A stretch of DNA of 64,000 bases, taken from Acidobacteriota bacterium. Lineage in GTDB: Bacteria; Acidobacteriota; Thermoanaerobaculia; UBA5066. The stretch spans positions 62,001 through 126,000 of the forward strand of contig RHKY01000008.1 in NCBI GenBank assembly GCA_008363385.1, in the 5' to 3' direction. The position numbers and the translations under genes were made by a program. Position 1 is the stretch's first letter. Each line of letters opens with the position of its first letter. The notes under the pieces were generated by a model. That model was given only the letters and a program-made list of their open reading frames with translations. It was not told where the DNA came from and ran no database searches. This document shows positions 1-7,934 of this stretch, piece after piece.

Positions 1-11
1 GGAGGTGCCCG

Positions 12-581
12 ATGGCGGTCGCGTCCGACCTGCGTCGAGGGATGGCCCTCCGGCTCGGCGGCGAGCCGTACCGCGTCCTCTCCGCCGACACGCACGGCGG
101 CGGGGGGAAGATGGGAGGCGTCACCCACGCCAAGCTGCAGAGCCTCGCGACCGGGACGGCCCACGAGCACCGCTTCCGGTCGGACGAGGGGGTGGAGACC
201 CTGGAGCTCGAGCGGCCCACCCTGCAGTTCCTCTACGCGGCCGGGGGGACCGTGACGTTCATGAACCCGGTGACGTTCGACCAGGTGGAGGTCGACGAAG
301 CGGTCCTCGGCAAGTCGGCCGCCTGGCTCGAGGAGGGGATGACGCTCCCGGTCGAGATCTTCGAGGGGCGGGCCGTCGGGGTGACCTTCCCCGAGGTCGT
401 CGAGGCGACGGTGGCCGAGACCACGCCCGCCGCCCACGTCCAGGGGAACGAGAACGTCTGGAAGCCCGCGCGGCTCGCCAACGGCGTCTCGATCCAGGTC
501 CCCCCGTTCATCGCCCCCGGCGAGCGCGTCCGCGTCGACGTGGCGTCCGGGAGGTACGTCGAGCGGGCGAAGAGGAGGTAG
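12..581 (+). CDS. efp: Elongation factor P-like protein
   Basis: Translation factor expected to bind the ribosome between the P and E sites and relieve stalling at consecutive prolines. The 189-aa length and three-barrel layout match EF-P, including the conserved C-terminal end (VDVASGRYVERAKRR). The ATG follows a strong GGAGGTG site at 1-7 with a 4-base spacer. In the domain-I tip loop (GGGGKMGG, residues 29-36) Lys33 aligns with the modified lysine of E. coli EF-P (Lys34). The residues around it differ: the usual PGKG is GGKM. No modification enzyme (EpmA/EpmB, EarP, YmfI) is in the window, so the modification state is unknown. It could be a second, EF-P-like paralogue. It converges on hemE with 12 bases between the stops. 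Confidence 0.9.
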   Translation: MAVASDLRRGMALRLGGEPYRVLSADTHGGGGKMGGVTHAKLQSLATGTAHEHRFRSDEGVETLELERPTLQFLYAAGGTVTFMNPVTFDQVEVDEAVLGKSAAWLEEGMTLPVEIFEGRAVGVTFPEVVEATVAETTPAAHVQGNENVWKPARLANGVSIQVPPFIAPGERVRVDVASGRYVERAKRR

Positions 582-593
582 GGCCCCGGGGAC

Positions 594-1634
594 TCAGGCC
601 GGGAGCGGCTCGCGCGCGGCGCCCACGAACGCCGCCACGTTCTCCGGCGGCGTCGGCGGCAGGATGCCGTGGCCCAGGTTCACGACGTGGCCGACCGGGC
701 CGGCCGCGCGGCGTGCCGCGAGCACCGCCTCGCGGACCCCTTCCGGCGTCCCGAGGAGGGCGCCCGGGTCGACGTTGCCCTGGAGCGCCTTGGCCGGGGC
801 GCGCCGCCGCGCCTCGTCGAGCGGGAGCTTCCAGTCGATCGACAGGACGTCGGCCGAAGTCGCGGCGAGGCTCTCCACGAGGTGCGCCGAGCCCGACGCG
901 AAGAGGACGACGGGTACCTCGCCGCGCCGGGGGAGGCGAGAGAGGAGCCGCTCGGTGGCGGGGCGCGCGAAGCGCTCGTAGTCGGCGCGCGAGAGCTCGC
1001 CGGCCCAGGTGTCGAAGACCTGGACGACGTCGGCCCCGGCCTCGACCTGCGCGGCGAGGTAGGCGCCGCAGGCGTCGGCGAGCTTGCCGAGGAGCGCCTC
1101 CAGGACGGCGGGCTCGCGGTGCATGAGCGTCTTGACGTGGGTGAAGGACTTCGTCCCGCCCCCCTCGATCACGTACGTGGCCAGGGTCCAGGGGGCGCCG
1201 CAGAAGCCGATGACGGCCGCCCGCCCCGCCACCTCCCGCTTCAGCTCGCGGAGGATCGCCGGGACGAAGGGGGTCCCCTCGGCCGGGTCGAAGCCGTGGA
1301 GTCCCACCACGTCCGCGCGGGTCCTCACGGGCGCCGGGAGGCGCGGCCCCCCCTCGTCCAGCTGCACCTCGATTCCCATCGGCGGGAGAGGGATCAGGAT
1401 GTCGGAGAAGAGGATGACGCCGTCCATCCCGAACCGCCGGAACGGCTGCATCGAGACCTCGACGGCGGACGGGACGTCCGCGCAGAGCTCGAGGAACTTC
1501 AGGCGCTTTCGGACCTCCCTGTACTCGGGGAGGTAGCGGCCCGCCTGGCGCATCAGCCAGACGGGAGGGAGGTCCGTCGGCCGTCCGAAGGCGGCGTCGA
1601 CGAAGCGCTGTCGCGAGGGATTCGCGGGCGTCAT
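594..1634 (-). CDS. hemE: Uroporphyrinogen decarboxylase
   Basis: Decarboxylates the four acetate side chains of uroporphyrinogen III to give coproporphyrinogen III, a cytoplasmic step of haem synthesis. The 346-aa length is normal. The first family signature (PVWLMRQAGRYLPEY, residues 24-38) carries the substrate-binding arginines. Asp78 in DGVILFSDIL is the expected catalytic aspartate, and GFCGAPWTLATYVIEGG matches the second signature. The gene starts with ATG and is separated from the upstream same-strand gene by a hairpin-rich repeat at 1669-1746, so it is probably transcribed separately. The rest of the early haem pathway lies 4 kb away on the other strand (6660-11916). Confidence 0.97.
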   Translation of the reverse strand: MTPANPSRQRFVDAAFGRPTDLPPVWLMRQAGRYLPEYREVRKRLKFLELCADVPSAVEVSMQPFRRFGMDGVILFSDILIPLPPMGIEVQLDEGGPRLPAPVRTRADVVGLHGFDPAEGTPFVPAILRELKREVAGRAAVIGFCGAPWTLATYVIEGGGTKSFTHVKTLMHREPAVLEALLGKLADACGAYLAAQVEAGADVVQVFDTWAGELSRADYERFARPATERLLSRLPRRGEVPVVLFASGSAHLVESLAATSADVLSIDWKLPLDEARRRAPAKALQGNVDPGALLGTPEGVREAVLAARRAAGPVGHVVNLGHGILPPTPPENVAAFVGAAREPLPA

Positions 1635-1668
1635 TGCCCGCGGAGGTTATCAGGCGCGGAACCCAGCC

Positions 1669-1746
1669 GGCCCGCGGCAGCGGGCCCTCCTCGCCGTGGC
1701 GGAGGGGGTTACAGGGGGAACCCGCACGGGCCCGGGTTCCCCCTGT
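1669..1746. repeat. Intergenic palindromic repeat copy A, with strong hairpin
   Basis: The 116-base gap between the gene ending at 1751 and hemE holds a GC-rich palindrome (1669-1686), a conserved middle block, and a perfect 14-bp stem (1711-1724 with 1733-1746, 8-base loop). The block from the palindrome to GGGGGAACCCG is closely matched, in reverse orientation, by the repeats at 63181-63345, differing at only a few positions. It may act as a Rho-independent-like terminator for the cyclic-nucleotide-binding genes, although no T tract follows. It also looks like a REP-type element. Confidence 0.75.
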
Positions 1747-1750
1747 CCAC

Positions 1751-2701
1751 TTACGCCTTGCCCTCCCGGGCCGCCGTCTCCGCGGCGCTCCCGGCCCGCA
1801 GCTTGAAGAAGTCCTGGAGGACGTCGCGGACGTGGGGGCGGATCTCGGTGATGGCGTCGAGCGTCGGCTTGTCCAGCTCGAGGAGCTCGCAGTGGGCCGC
1901 CGCGGTGACGGTCGCCGTCCGGGGCTTCCCGGTCAGGACCGCGATCTCGCCGAAGAAGTCCCCCTCGCCCAGCTCGCGCACCTTCACCGGCTTGCCGGCG
2001 GGGTCCTTGACGAAGGCCTTGACACGCCCCGTCGTCAGGATGAAGAGGCTCCCGCCCGTCTCCCCCTCGGCCACGATGATGTCGCCCGGCTCGTGCGCCA
2101 GGAGCTTCATCCCGCGCATGACGGCCAGGAACTCCTCCTTGGAGAACTCGCCGAAGAGCGGCGTCAGGACGAACTTCCGCTCCTCGCCGAGCGGGATCGT
2201 CCGCTCCGTCTCGACCGGCGGCGCGGCCTCGGCCTTGGCCTCCTCGGCGGGCCCGATCGGCGTCGGCTCGTAGAGCGCCGAGGAGACCGCGGGCTTGGCC
2301 TTGGGGAACGGGGCGGTGCCGGCGTCGTAGGACGAGAGGGGGCGCGGGGCCCTCAGGGCCGAGCGGAACTGGCTCTCGGCGTCCCGCTGACGGACGAGGT
2401 CGGCGAGGCGGTCCTCGATCTCGTGGCGGCCCGGCTGGATCCGCTGGATCTTCTTCAGGAGGGCGATCGCCTTGGCGACGAACCCCCCCTCGGCCAGCTC
2501 GCTCGCGAGCTGGTCGAAGATGGCCACGGCCTCGCGGCTGGAGCCGGCCAGCGCGTACGTGTCGCCGAGCTGGATCTTCAGCGAGAGGTTCGAAGGCTCC
2601 CGGTCCACCTCGCGCCGGAGGAGCTTGACCGCCTTGTCGAAGTCGCGCTTGGCGATCCGGTCGGCGATCTCGTCCCGGACGTCCCCACCGAACAGGCCCA
2701 T
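1751..2701 (-). CDS. TPR and cyclic nucleotide-binding domain protein
   Basis: Probable cytoplasmic signalling protein of 316 aa. The N-terminal 110 residues form a TPR-like helical region (FDKAVKLLRREVDREPSNLSLKIQLGDTYA begins one repeat; quoted in part). A low-complexity linker follows, then a cNMP-binding domain at about 155-285. The phosphate-binding cassette GEIAVLTGKPRTATV is complete, including the arginine that contacts the cyclic phosphate, so cAMP or cGMP binding is plausible. There is no DNA-binding helix-turn-helix or other output domain, so it probably works through protein contacts. It starts with ATG behind a GA-rich site and lies 10 bases downstream of another cyclic-nucleotide-binding gene, in the same operon. 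Confidence 0.85.
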   Translation of the reverse strand: MGLFGGDVRDEIADRIAKRDFDKAVKLLRREVDREPSNLSLKIQLGDTYALAGSSREAVAIFDQLASELAEGGFVAKAIALLKKIQRIQPGRHEIEDRLADLVRQRDAESQFRSALRAPRPLSSYDAGTAPFPKAKPAVSSALYEPTPIGPAEEAKAEAAPPVETERTIPLGEERKFVLTPLFGEFSKEEFLAVMRGMKLLAHEPGDIIVAEGETGGSLFILTTGRVKAFVKDPAGKPVKVRELGEGDFFGEIAVLTGKPRTATVTAAAHCELLELDKPTLDAITEIRPHVRDVLQDFFKLRAGSAAETAAREGKA

Positions 2702-2711
2702 CGTCTCCCCC

Positions 2712-3383
2712 TCAGCCTGCCGCGCCGGTCAGCCAGCTCTCGCGCTCGCGCTCCGCCCGCACGAGCTCCTCGACGTAGACCTCCAGGCCGTGCTCGGCGA
2801 ACCACCCGCCGACGGCGACCGAGGCGCGCAGGACGGCCTCGGCCTGGCCCGGGGCGTCGCCGCCGAAGGAGTCCCGGAGCCGGTCGGCGAAGTCCCGGAG
2901 CGTGGCGAGGAACCCGAACGCGAAGTAGAAGTCGTCCCAGGAGGCCGCCTCCCGCATCAGCTTGGCGGTCTGGGAGAGGTTCAGCAGCAGCCCCTTGACC
3001 GGCAGCTCCACCACCGCGCGGCCGCGGTTGGCGGCCAGGATGAGGAGCGCGCTCCGGCAGATCTGCCCGACGAGCGTGGTCAGGACGAGCGGCGCGACGA
3101 GGCTCTTGCCCGACTGGAACGAGTCCCGGACGGCCCCGACGGCGTACTCGGCGACCTCCGTGTCGTCCTCCAGGGCGACGATGGCGGCGGTCCTCCTCTG
3201 GGGGATCCCGTCCAGGGCGAAGATCGCGGTCTCGCCGAGGACCGCGCGGGGAGACAGGACGGCCACGAGCGCGTCTCCGTTGCGGACGCCGAGGCGGCCG
3301 GACTCCAGGACGGCGACGGTCCGGGCGGCGTCCCCGGCCTCCCAGAGATACGCCCCCTTCTTGAGCTTCACTTGCCGTTCCAT
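2712..3383 (-). CDS. Cyclic nucleotide-binding domain protein
   Basis: 223-aa soluble protein. Residues 1-95 resemble a cNMP-binding fold (LKKGAYLWEAGDAARTVAVL, then AVLGETAIFALDGIPQRRTA). The cassette GETAIFALDGIPQRRTA keeps the Gly-Glu and an arginine but is more divergent than in the downstream gene. Residues 100-223 are helical and match no family I recognise. It sits between the receiver-kinase gene and the TPR/cNMP gene on the same strand with short gaps (75 and 10 bases), so all four genes from 5734 down to 1751 may form one signalling operon. Its ligand and partners cannot be read from sequence. Confidence 0.8.
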   Translation of the reverse strand: MERQVKLKKGAYLWEAGDAARTVAVLESGRLGVRNGDALVAVLSPRAVLGETAIFALDGIPQRRTAAIVALEDDTEVAEYAVGAVRDSFQSGKSLVAPLVLTTLVGQICRSALLILAANRGRAVVELPVKGLLLNLSQTAKLMREAASWDDFYFAFGFLATLRDFADRLRDSFGGDAPGQAEAVLRASVAVGGWFAEHGLEVYVEELVRAERERESWLTGAAG

Positions 3384-3458
3384 CGGCGAACCTCCCGAAC
3401 GGACGTCTACGGGGCTCGGATCGCAGGGAGACTACCACGCGCCCCCGGGGGCCGGAGG

Positions 3459-5372
3459 TCACGGACGGTGGTACGGCAGCGTCCGGTTCTCGTCGGGGCC
3501 GGCGACGCGAGGCAGCTCGCCGGACCCGCTCTCCGGCGGCCACCCGGCGCTCGCCGCCGGGAGGCGCTCGAGGAGAGCGGACACCTCCTCCGTCCAGGCG
3601 TCGACGGCCGCCGGGCGGTCCAGGGGCGAACGGGCCAGGGCCGACGCGAACGCGCCGTCGGTCCGCGCGGGGACGCCCGCGAGGTAGTCCGACAGGCGCG
3701 GGGGCTCCCCGCGGACGACCTCGGAGAAGATCTCGAACAGGTCGGTCGCGCGCACGAGCCGGCGCGCCGTGAGCGCCTCGAAGGCGACGACCGCCAGCGA
3801 GTAGAGGTCGCTGCGCCCGTCGAGCGCCTTCTCCTGGATCTGCTCCGGCGACATGTACGCCGGGGTCCCGACGATCAGGCCCGACTGCGTCAGCCCGCTC
3901 GAGACGCGCATCGACTTGGCCAGGCCGAAGTCGAGCATCTTCACGCGGAAGCCGGAGCCGTGCGGGACGAGGAAGAGGTTCCCGGGCTTGATGTCCCGGT
4001 GGAGGACCCCCGCGCGGTGGGCCGCGGCCAGAGCCGCGCCGGCCTGGCGGAGGAGGGAGGCGACCTGGTCGGGGCGCCCGGCGCCGTGGACGCGGACGAG
4101 GAGCTCGAGGTCCCGCCCCCGGAGGAGCTCCGTGACGAGGAAGACCGACCCCTCGTCCAGCTCCCCGGTGTCGTAGATCGTCACGACGCCGGGGTGGTCG
4201 ATCTGCCCCAGGGCGCGGGCCTCCTGCTCGAACCGGCCCCTCACGGCGGGGGCCCCGAAGTGCTCGGGCTTCAGGATCTTCATGGCGACGTCGCGGTTGA
4301 GCCGCTCGTCGCGGGCCGAGAAGACGGTGCCCATCCCCCCCTCGCCCAGGATCCGCACGAGGCGGTACCGGTCCAGGATCCGGTACGGCAGCGTGCGGGG
4401 CGCCTCCAGCAGCTCGCCGTCCTTCTCGCAGCGCTCGGTCCGGTGGTCGTAGCAGCGGCCGCAGACCGGGCAGGCGAGGACGAGGTCGACCCCGCGCTCG
4501 ATCAGCTGCCTGCGGGAGGCCTCCTTCTTGGCCCGCTCGGCGGCCAGCTGCTCGCGCACCCGCGCCAGCTCGAGCGAGCCGGCCAGCTGGTGCGCGAAGC
4601 TGGCCAGGATCCGCTGCTGCGTCTCCTGCAGCTCCTCGACGAGCCGCGGGACGGCCAGGCCGCCCAGGAGCTCGCCGGTCATCCCGACGGCCGCGACCAC
4701 GGCCCCTCCCTCGTAGGCCGCCGGCCGCCGCGAGGAGGCGGCCGCCCAGAGGGCGGAGGCCGACGGCGGGGAGACGCCGGTGGGGACCAGGGCCCTCGGC
4801 CCCGCCTCCTCCACGAGGAAGATCCCGATCTCGCGGACGCCCGCGGCGCCCGCCAGCTCGGAGGCGACCGACGCCGCCCACGACGGCAGGTCGCGGAGCG
4901 CCTGCGACGAGGAGGCCTCCAGGCCCGCGATCCGGCCCTGCGCCTCCCGCAGGCGCTCGGCCGTGTCCCTCAGCTCCTGCCGCGCCCGCTTCAGCTCCAG
5001 GTGCGTCCGGACGCGGGCCAGGACGATCGGGAAGTCGAGCGGCTTCGTGACGTAGTCGTTGGCGCCCAGCGTCAGGGCCCGCACGACGTCCTCGCTGGCG
5101 TCGCGGGCGGTGGCCATGATGACCGGGAGGTCGCCGGCCTCGTGGCTCTTCCTCAGCCGGTCGAGGACGTCGAAGCCGGACAGGCCCGGCATCATCACGT
5201 CGAGGAGGATCAGGTCGGGGGGCGCGGCCTCGACGAGGGCGAGCGCCCTCTCCCCGTCCTCCGCCGTCTCGACGACGTAGCCCTTGACCGAGAGCCTTCG
5301 CGCCAGGACCTCCCGGTTCGACTCGTTGTCGTCCACGACGAGGACCCGGGCCGGCCCGTCGCCGGTCGTCAT
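3459..5372 (-). CDS. Hybrid receiver-GAF-zinc ribbon-Ser/Thr protein kinase
   Basis: 637-aa soluble signalling kinase. Residues 1-125 are a response-regulator receiver (VLVVDDNESNRE, LILLDVMMPGLSGFDVL with the phospho-Asp, and a TKPLDFP lysine). A coiled-coil and GAF-like region follows at about 130-310. A four-Cys zinc-ribbon motif (CPVCGRCYDHRTERC) comes next, then a Hanks-type kinase with GEGGMGTVFSARD, the catalytic HRDIKPGN, DFGLAK and GTPAYMSPEQI. Input from histidine phosphorylation could therefore set Ser/Thr kinase output. The start ATG at 5370-5372 overlaps the upstream receiver gene stop by 4 bases (ATGA). The frame stays open upstream, but that stretch is antisense-like and has no family match. 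There is no transmembrane segment. Confidence 0.9.
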   Translation of the reverse strand: MTTGDGPARVLVVDDNESNREVLARRLSVKGYVVETAEDGERALALVEAAPPDLILLDVMMPGLSGFDVLDRLRKSHEAGDLPVIMATARDASEDVVRALTLGANDYVTKPLDFPIVLARVRTHLELKRARQELRDTAERLREAQGRIAGLEASSSQALRDLPSWAASVASELAGAAGVREIGIFLVEEAGPRALVPTGVSPPSASALWAAASSRRPAAYEGGAVVAAVGMTGELLGGLAVPRLVEELQETQQRILASFAHQLAGSLELARVREQLAAERAKKEASRRQLIERGVDLVLACPVCGRCYDHRTERCEKDGELLEAPRTLPYRILDRYRLVRILGEGGMGTVFSARDERLNRDVAMKILKPEHFGAPAVRGRFEQEARALGQIDHPGVVTIYDTGELDEGSVFLVTELLRGRDLELLVRVHGAGRPDQVASLLRQAGAALAAAHRAGVLHRDIKPGNLFLVPHGSGFRVKMLDFGLAKSMRVSSGLTQSGLIVGTPAYMSPEQIQEKALDGRSDLYSLAVVAFEALTARRLVRATDLFEIFSEVVRGEPPRLSDYLAGVPARTDGAFASALARSPLDRPAAVDAWTEEVSALLERLPAASAGWPPESGSGELPRVAGPDENRTLPYHRP

Positions 5373-5734
5373 TTCGGCAGGAGCGCCTGGATCTTCCCGA
5401 GGAGCCGCGGGAACTCGACCGGCTTGGTGTCGTAGTCGTCGCACCCCGCCTCGAGGCTCTTCTCGCGGTCGCCGGTCATCGCGTGCGCGGTCAGGGCGAT
5501 GACCGGGATCCCCTTCGTGGCGCCGTCGGACTTCAGGAGCCGCGTCGCCTCGTACCCGTCGAGGATCGGGAGGCTCATGTCCATCAGGATCAGCTCCGGC
5601 GCGGCGGTCCGGGCCAGCGTGACACCCTCCTGCCCGTCCACCGCCATGACGACCTCGAAGCCCGCCCGCATGAGCCGGCGGGAGAGCATGTCCCGGTTCA
5701 TCTCGTTGTCCTCGACGAGAAGGATCTTCGCCAT
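5369..5734 (-). CDS. Single-domain response regulator (CheY-like receiver)
   Basis: 121-aa stand-alone receiver. It contains ILLVEDNEMNRDML (acidic pocket), LILMDMSLPILDGYEA (phospho-Asp), ALTAHAM (Thr/Ser switch) and DYDTKPVEF (conserved Lys). No output domain is present, so it probably relays phosphate or docks on a partner, most likely the hybrid kinase whose start overlaps its stop. It belongs to the DivK/CheY-like receivers. No cognate histidine kinase is in the window. A TAGAAT element on this strand at 5763-5768 lies 28 bases before the ATG. Confidence 0.95.
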   Translation of the reverse strand: MAKILLVEDNEMNRDMLSRRLMRAGFEVVMAVDGQEGVTLARTAAPELILMDMSLPILDGYEATRLLKSDGATKGIPVIALTAHAMTGDREKSLEAGCDDYDTKPVEFPRLLGKIQALLPK

Positions 5735-5762
5735 CGGTCCTCCAGGCCCCTTCGCTCAATCG

Positions 5763-5768
5763 ATTCTA
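5763..5768 (-). promoter_or_regulatory. Putative -10 element of the receiver/kinase operon
   Basis: Minus-strand TAGAAT, 28 bases upstream of the receiver start at 5734. It is back-to-back with the plus-strand TATAAT at 5804-5809 in the 86-base divergent gap. I see no clear -35 box. Confidence 0.4.
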
Positions 5769-5803
5769 ATCCCCGGGCACGGCCCTCCCCGTCGCCGGCT
5801 CCC

Positions 5804-5809
5804 TATAAT
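5804..5809 (+). promoter_or_regulatory. Putative -10 element of the haem operon
   Basis: A perfect TATAAT, rare in this GC-rich sequence, ends 11 bases before the ATG of the ccsA/hemX-like gene at 5821. Transcription would then start at or near the start codon (leaderless or very short leader). No convincing -35 sequence is visible 16-18 bases upstream. Confidence 0.5.
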
Positions 5810-5820
5810 CCGCGCCGCCG

Positions 5821-6660
5821 ATGCCGCCTGTCGCCCTCGTCTCCGGCCTCCTCGCCCTCGTCTGCTACGCGGTCTCGGCGGGGCTCTACGTGGCGTTCCT
5901 GAAGCGGCCGCGCCCGGCGACCGGATGGGGGGCCACGGGACTGGCGGCGCTCGGGGCGGTCCTGAACCTCGAGTCGCTCTACGCCCGCTCGGCCGCGCTC
6001 CACAGCGTGCCCTACCGGGACCTGATCGGGTCGATGGCCCTCCTCGGCTTCTTCCTGGCGGTCCTGAACCTCGTCCTGGAGCTCCGCCACCACGACCGGT
6101 CGCTCGGGCCGTTCCTGATGCCGGTCGTCTTCGTCTTCCTCCTCGTGGCGCTGGAGATCCCTCAGGGGGCGCGTCCCCCCGCCCCCGAGCTGAAGGGCTC
6201 GGTCTTCGCCTTCCACGTGACCCTGAACATCTTCGGCTACGCCGCCTGGGCGGTGGCCTGCGCCCTCTCGGCGCTCTACCTCTTCGTCGGGCGGTCGCTG
6301 AAGAGCCGCAAGGGGCTCGGCCTGGACGGCCCGGCGTCGCGCCTGCCGTCGTTGTCGTACCTGGAGCGGGCCACGCGCACCTCGCTGGGCGTCGGCGTCG
6401 TGGCCGCGACGGCCGGCTTCGGGTTCGGCGCCTTCTGGGCGACGCGGGTCTGGGGGCCGTCGCACCCCGGCTGGGCGCTCGACCCGAAGATCTTCGCCGT
6501 CGTCGTGATCCTCGCCTACTACTGGGTCGTCCTCGTCCGCGCCCACCGCGGGGCGGCGCCGGTGACGACCGCGCGGCTGTCGGTCGTCGGCTTCGGCCTC
6601 GTCCTCGTCTCGTACACCGCGATCAACCTCCTCTTCAGCCGGCTCCACGTCTTCACCTGA
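5821..6660 (+). CDS. CcsA/HemX-type integral membrane protein
   Basis: 279-aa polytopic protein with about eight hydrophobic segments, of the cytochrome c assembly family (CcsA/HemX/CcmC-like). Proteins of this type upstream of or beside hemA are called HemX and affect glutamyl-tRNA reductase level; related CcsA proteins handle haem export for cytochrome c maturation. Several conserved His residues lie near membrane edges (FAFHVTLNIFGYAAW and AINLLFSRLHVF). It starts the haem operon: its stop shares one base with the hemA ATG (TGATG). Whether it works in c-type cytochrome assembly or in HemA control cannot be settled here; the multihaem cytochrome at 42145 shows that a c-type maturation system is needed. 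Confidence 0.85.
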   Translation: MPPVALVSGLLALVCYAVSAGLYVAFLKRPRPATGWGATGLAALGAVLNLESLYARSAALHSVPYRDLIGSMALLGFFLAVLNLVLELRHHDRSLGPFLMPVVFVFLLVALEIPQGARPPAPELKGSVFAFHVTLNIFGYAAWAVACALSALYLFVGRSLKSRKGLGLDGPASRLPSLSYLERATRTSLGVGVVAATAGFGFGAFWATRVWGPSHPGWALDPKIFAVVVILAYYWVVLVRAHRGAAPVTTARLSVVGFGLVLVSYTAINLLFSRLHVFT

Positions 6661-7934
6661 TGTCGGGCGAGCTGGTCTTCGTGGGCTGGAACCACCGCGG
6701 TGCCGGCCTCGACCTGAGGGAGCGGCTGGCCTTCACGCCCGAGTCGGCGCGGGCGGCGCTCGAGGCCCTCTTCCGCGAGCGGATCCTCTCGGAGGGGGCG
6801 ATCGTCTCCACGTGCAACCGCTCGGAGGTCTACGGCGTCACCGAGCTCCCCGACGGGCGGGACGAGCTGACGGCCTTCCTCTCGCGCTTCCACGGCGTGG
6901 ACGCCGAGGCCCTGTCGGCCGCCGCGCACTCGGGACGGGCCGACGCCTCGGTCCGCCACCTCTTCCGGGTCGCCTCGGGCCTGGACTCGATGGTCCTCGG
7001 CGAGGCGCAGATCCTGGGCCAGATCCGCGAGGCGCTCCGGCGCGCGGCGGACGCCGGGACGGCGCGCGCCGTCACGAACCGCCTCTTCCAGTCGGCCCTG
7101 GAGTGCGGCAAGCGGGTCCGGACCGAGACCGCCCTCGGCGTCAAGCCGACCTCCGTGGCCGGCATCGCGCTCTCGCTGACGGGGCGCCTCTTCGAGAGCC
7201 TGGAGGGGCGGCGCGTCCTGCTGATCGGCGCCGGGGAGACCGTCGAGCTGACGGCCCGCCTCCTGCTCGAGGACGGGGCCCGCGACATCCGGTTCTGCAA
7301 CCGCTCGCCCGAGAAGGCGCAGGCGCTGGCCGCCGCCACGGGCGGGGCGACCGTCCCCTGGGAGGAGCGGGTGGCGGCCTTCGCCTCCGTCGACATCGTC
7401 CTCTCGGCCACCGGTTCCCCCGAGCCGGTCGTCGCGGCCGAGCCGCTGAAGAAGGCGCTCTCCCGCGCGCACCGGCGCGGCCCCCTCCTCGTCCTGGACC
7501 TCGCGGTCCCGCGCGACGTGGAGCCGGCCGTCGGCGACCTGCCGGACGTCTACCGGTACGACCTCGACTCCCTCCAGGCGCTGGCTCACCGGAACGCACA
7601 GGAGCGGCAGGCCGAGGTCCCGAGGGCCGAGGCGATCGTCGAGGAGCACGTCCGGAGGTTCGAGGAGTGGCTGGCCGGCCTCTCCCAGGTGGAGGTCGTC
7701 AAGGGGCTCCGGTCGAAGCTGGAAGGGATCCGGAGGCAGGAGCTGGAACGGTACGCGGGCAAGCTCGCCCGCCTTCCGGAGGAGGAGCGTGAGGTGGTGG
7801 ACCGGCTGACCGACTCGATCGTCTCGAAGATCCTCCACGACCCGACGATCGGCCTGAAGGAGGGCTCCTCGGCCGAGCGGCTCTCCCGGGCCGAGGCGAT
7901 CAAGGCCCTCTTCCGGATCGGGGGGGACCGTTGA
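6660..7934 (+). CDS. hemA: Glutamyl-tRNA reductase
   Basis: Reduces glutamyl-tRNA(Glu) to glutamate 1-semialdehyde with NADPH, the first committed step of C5-pathway tetrapyrrole synthesis. The 424-aa length is typical. The N-terminal catalytic domain has Cys52 in STCNRSEVYGV, the thioester nucleophile. GLDSMVLGEAQILGQI is the family signature. The NADPH domain follows (VLLIGAGETVELTARLL), and a C-terminal helical dimerisation domain ends at FRIGGDR. The ATG at 6660 shares a base with the preceding stop; the frame is open further upstream but without homology. The gene is translationally coupled on both sides (hemC starts within its stop). Confidence 0.98.
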   Translation: MSGELVFVGWNHRGAGLDLRERLAFTPESARAALEALFRERILSEGAIVSTCNRSEVYGVTELPDGRDELTAFLSRFHGVDAEALSAAAHSGRADASVRHLFRVASGLDSMVLGEAQILGQIREALRRAADAGTARAVTNRLFQSALECGKRVRTETALGVKPTSVAGIALSLTGRLFESLEGRRVLLIGAGETVELTARLLLEDGARDIRFCNRSPEKAQALAAATGGATVPWEERVAAFASVDIVLSATGSPEPVVAAEPLKKALSRAHRRGPLLVLDLAVPRDVEPAVGDLPDVYRYDLDSLQALAHRNAQERQAEVPRAEAIVEEHVRRFEEWLAGLSQVEVVKGLRSKLEGIRRQELERYAGKLARLPEEEREVVDRLTDSIVSKILHDPTIGLKEGSSAERLSRAEAIKALFRIGGDR

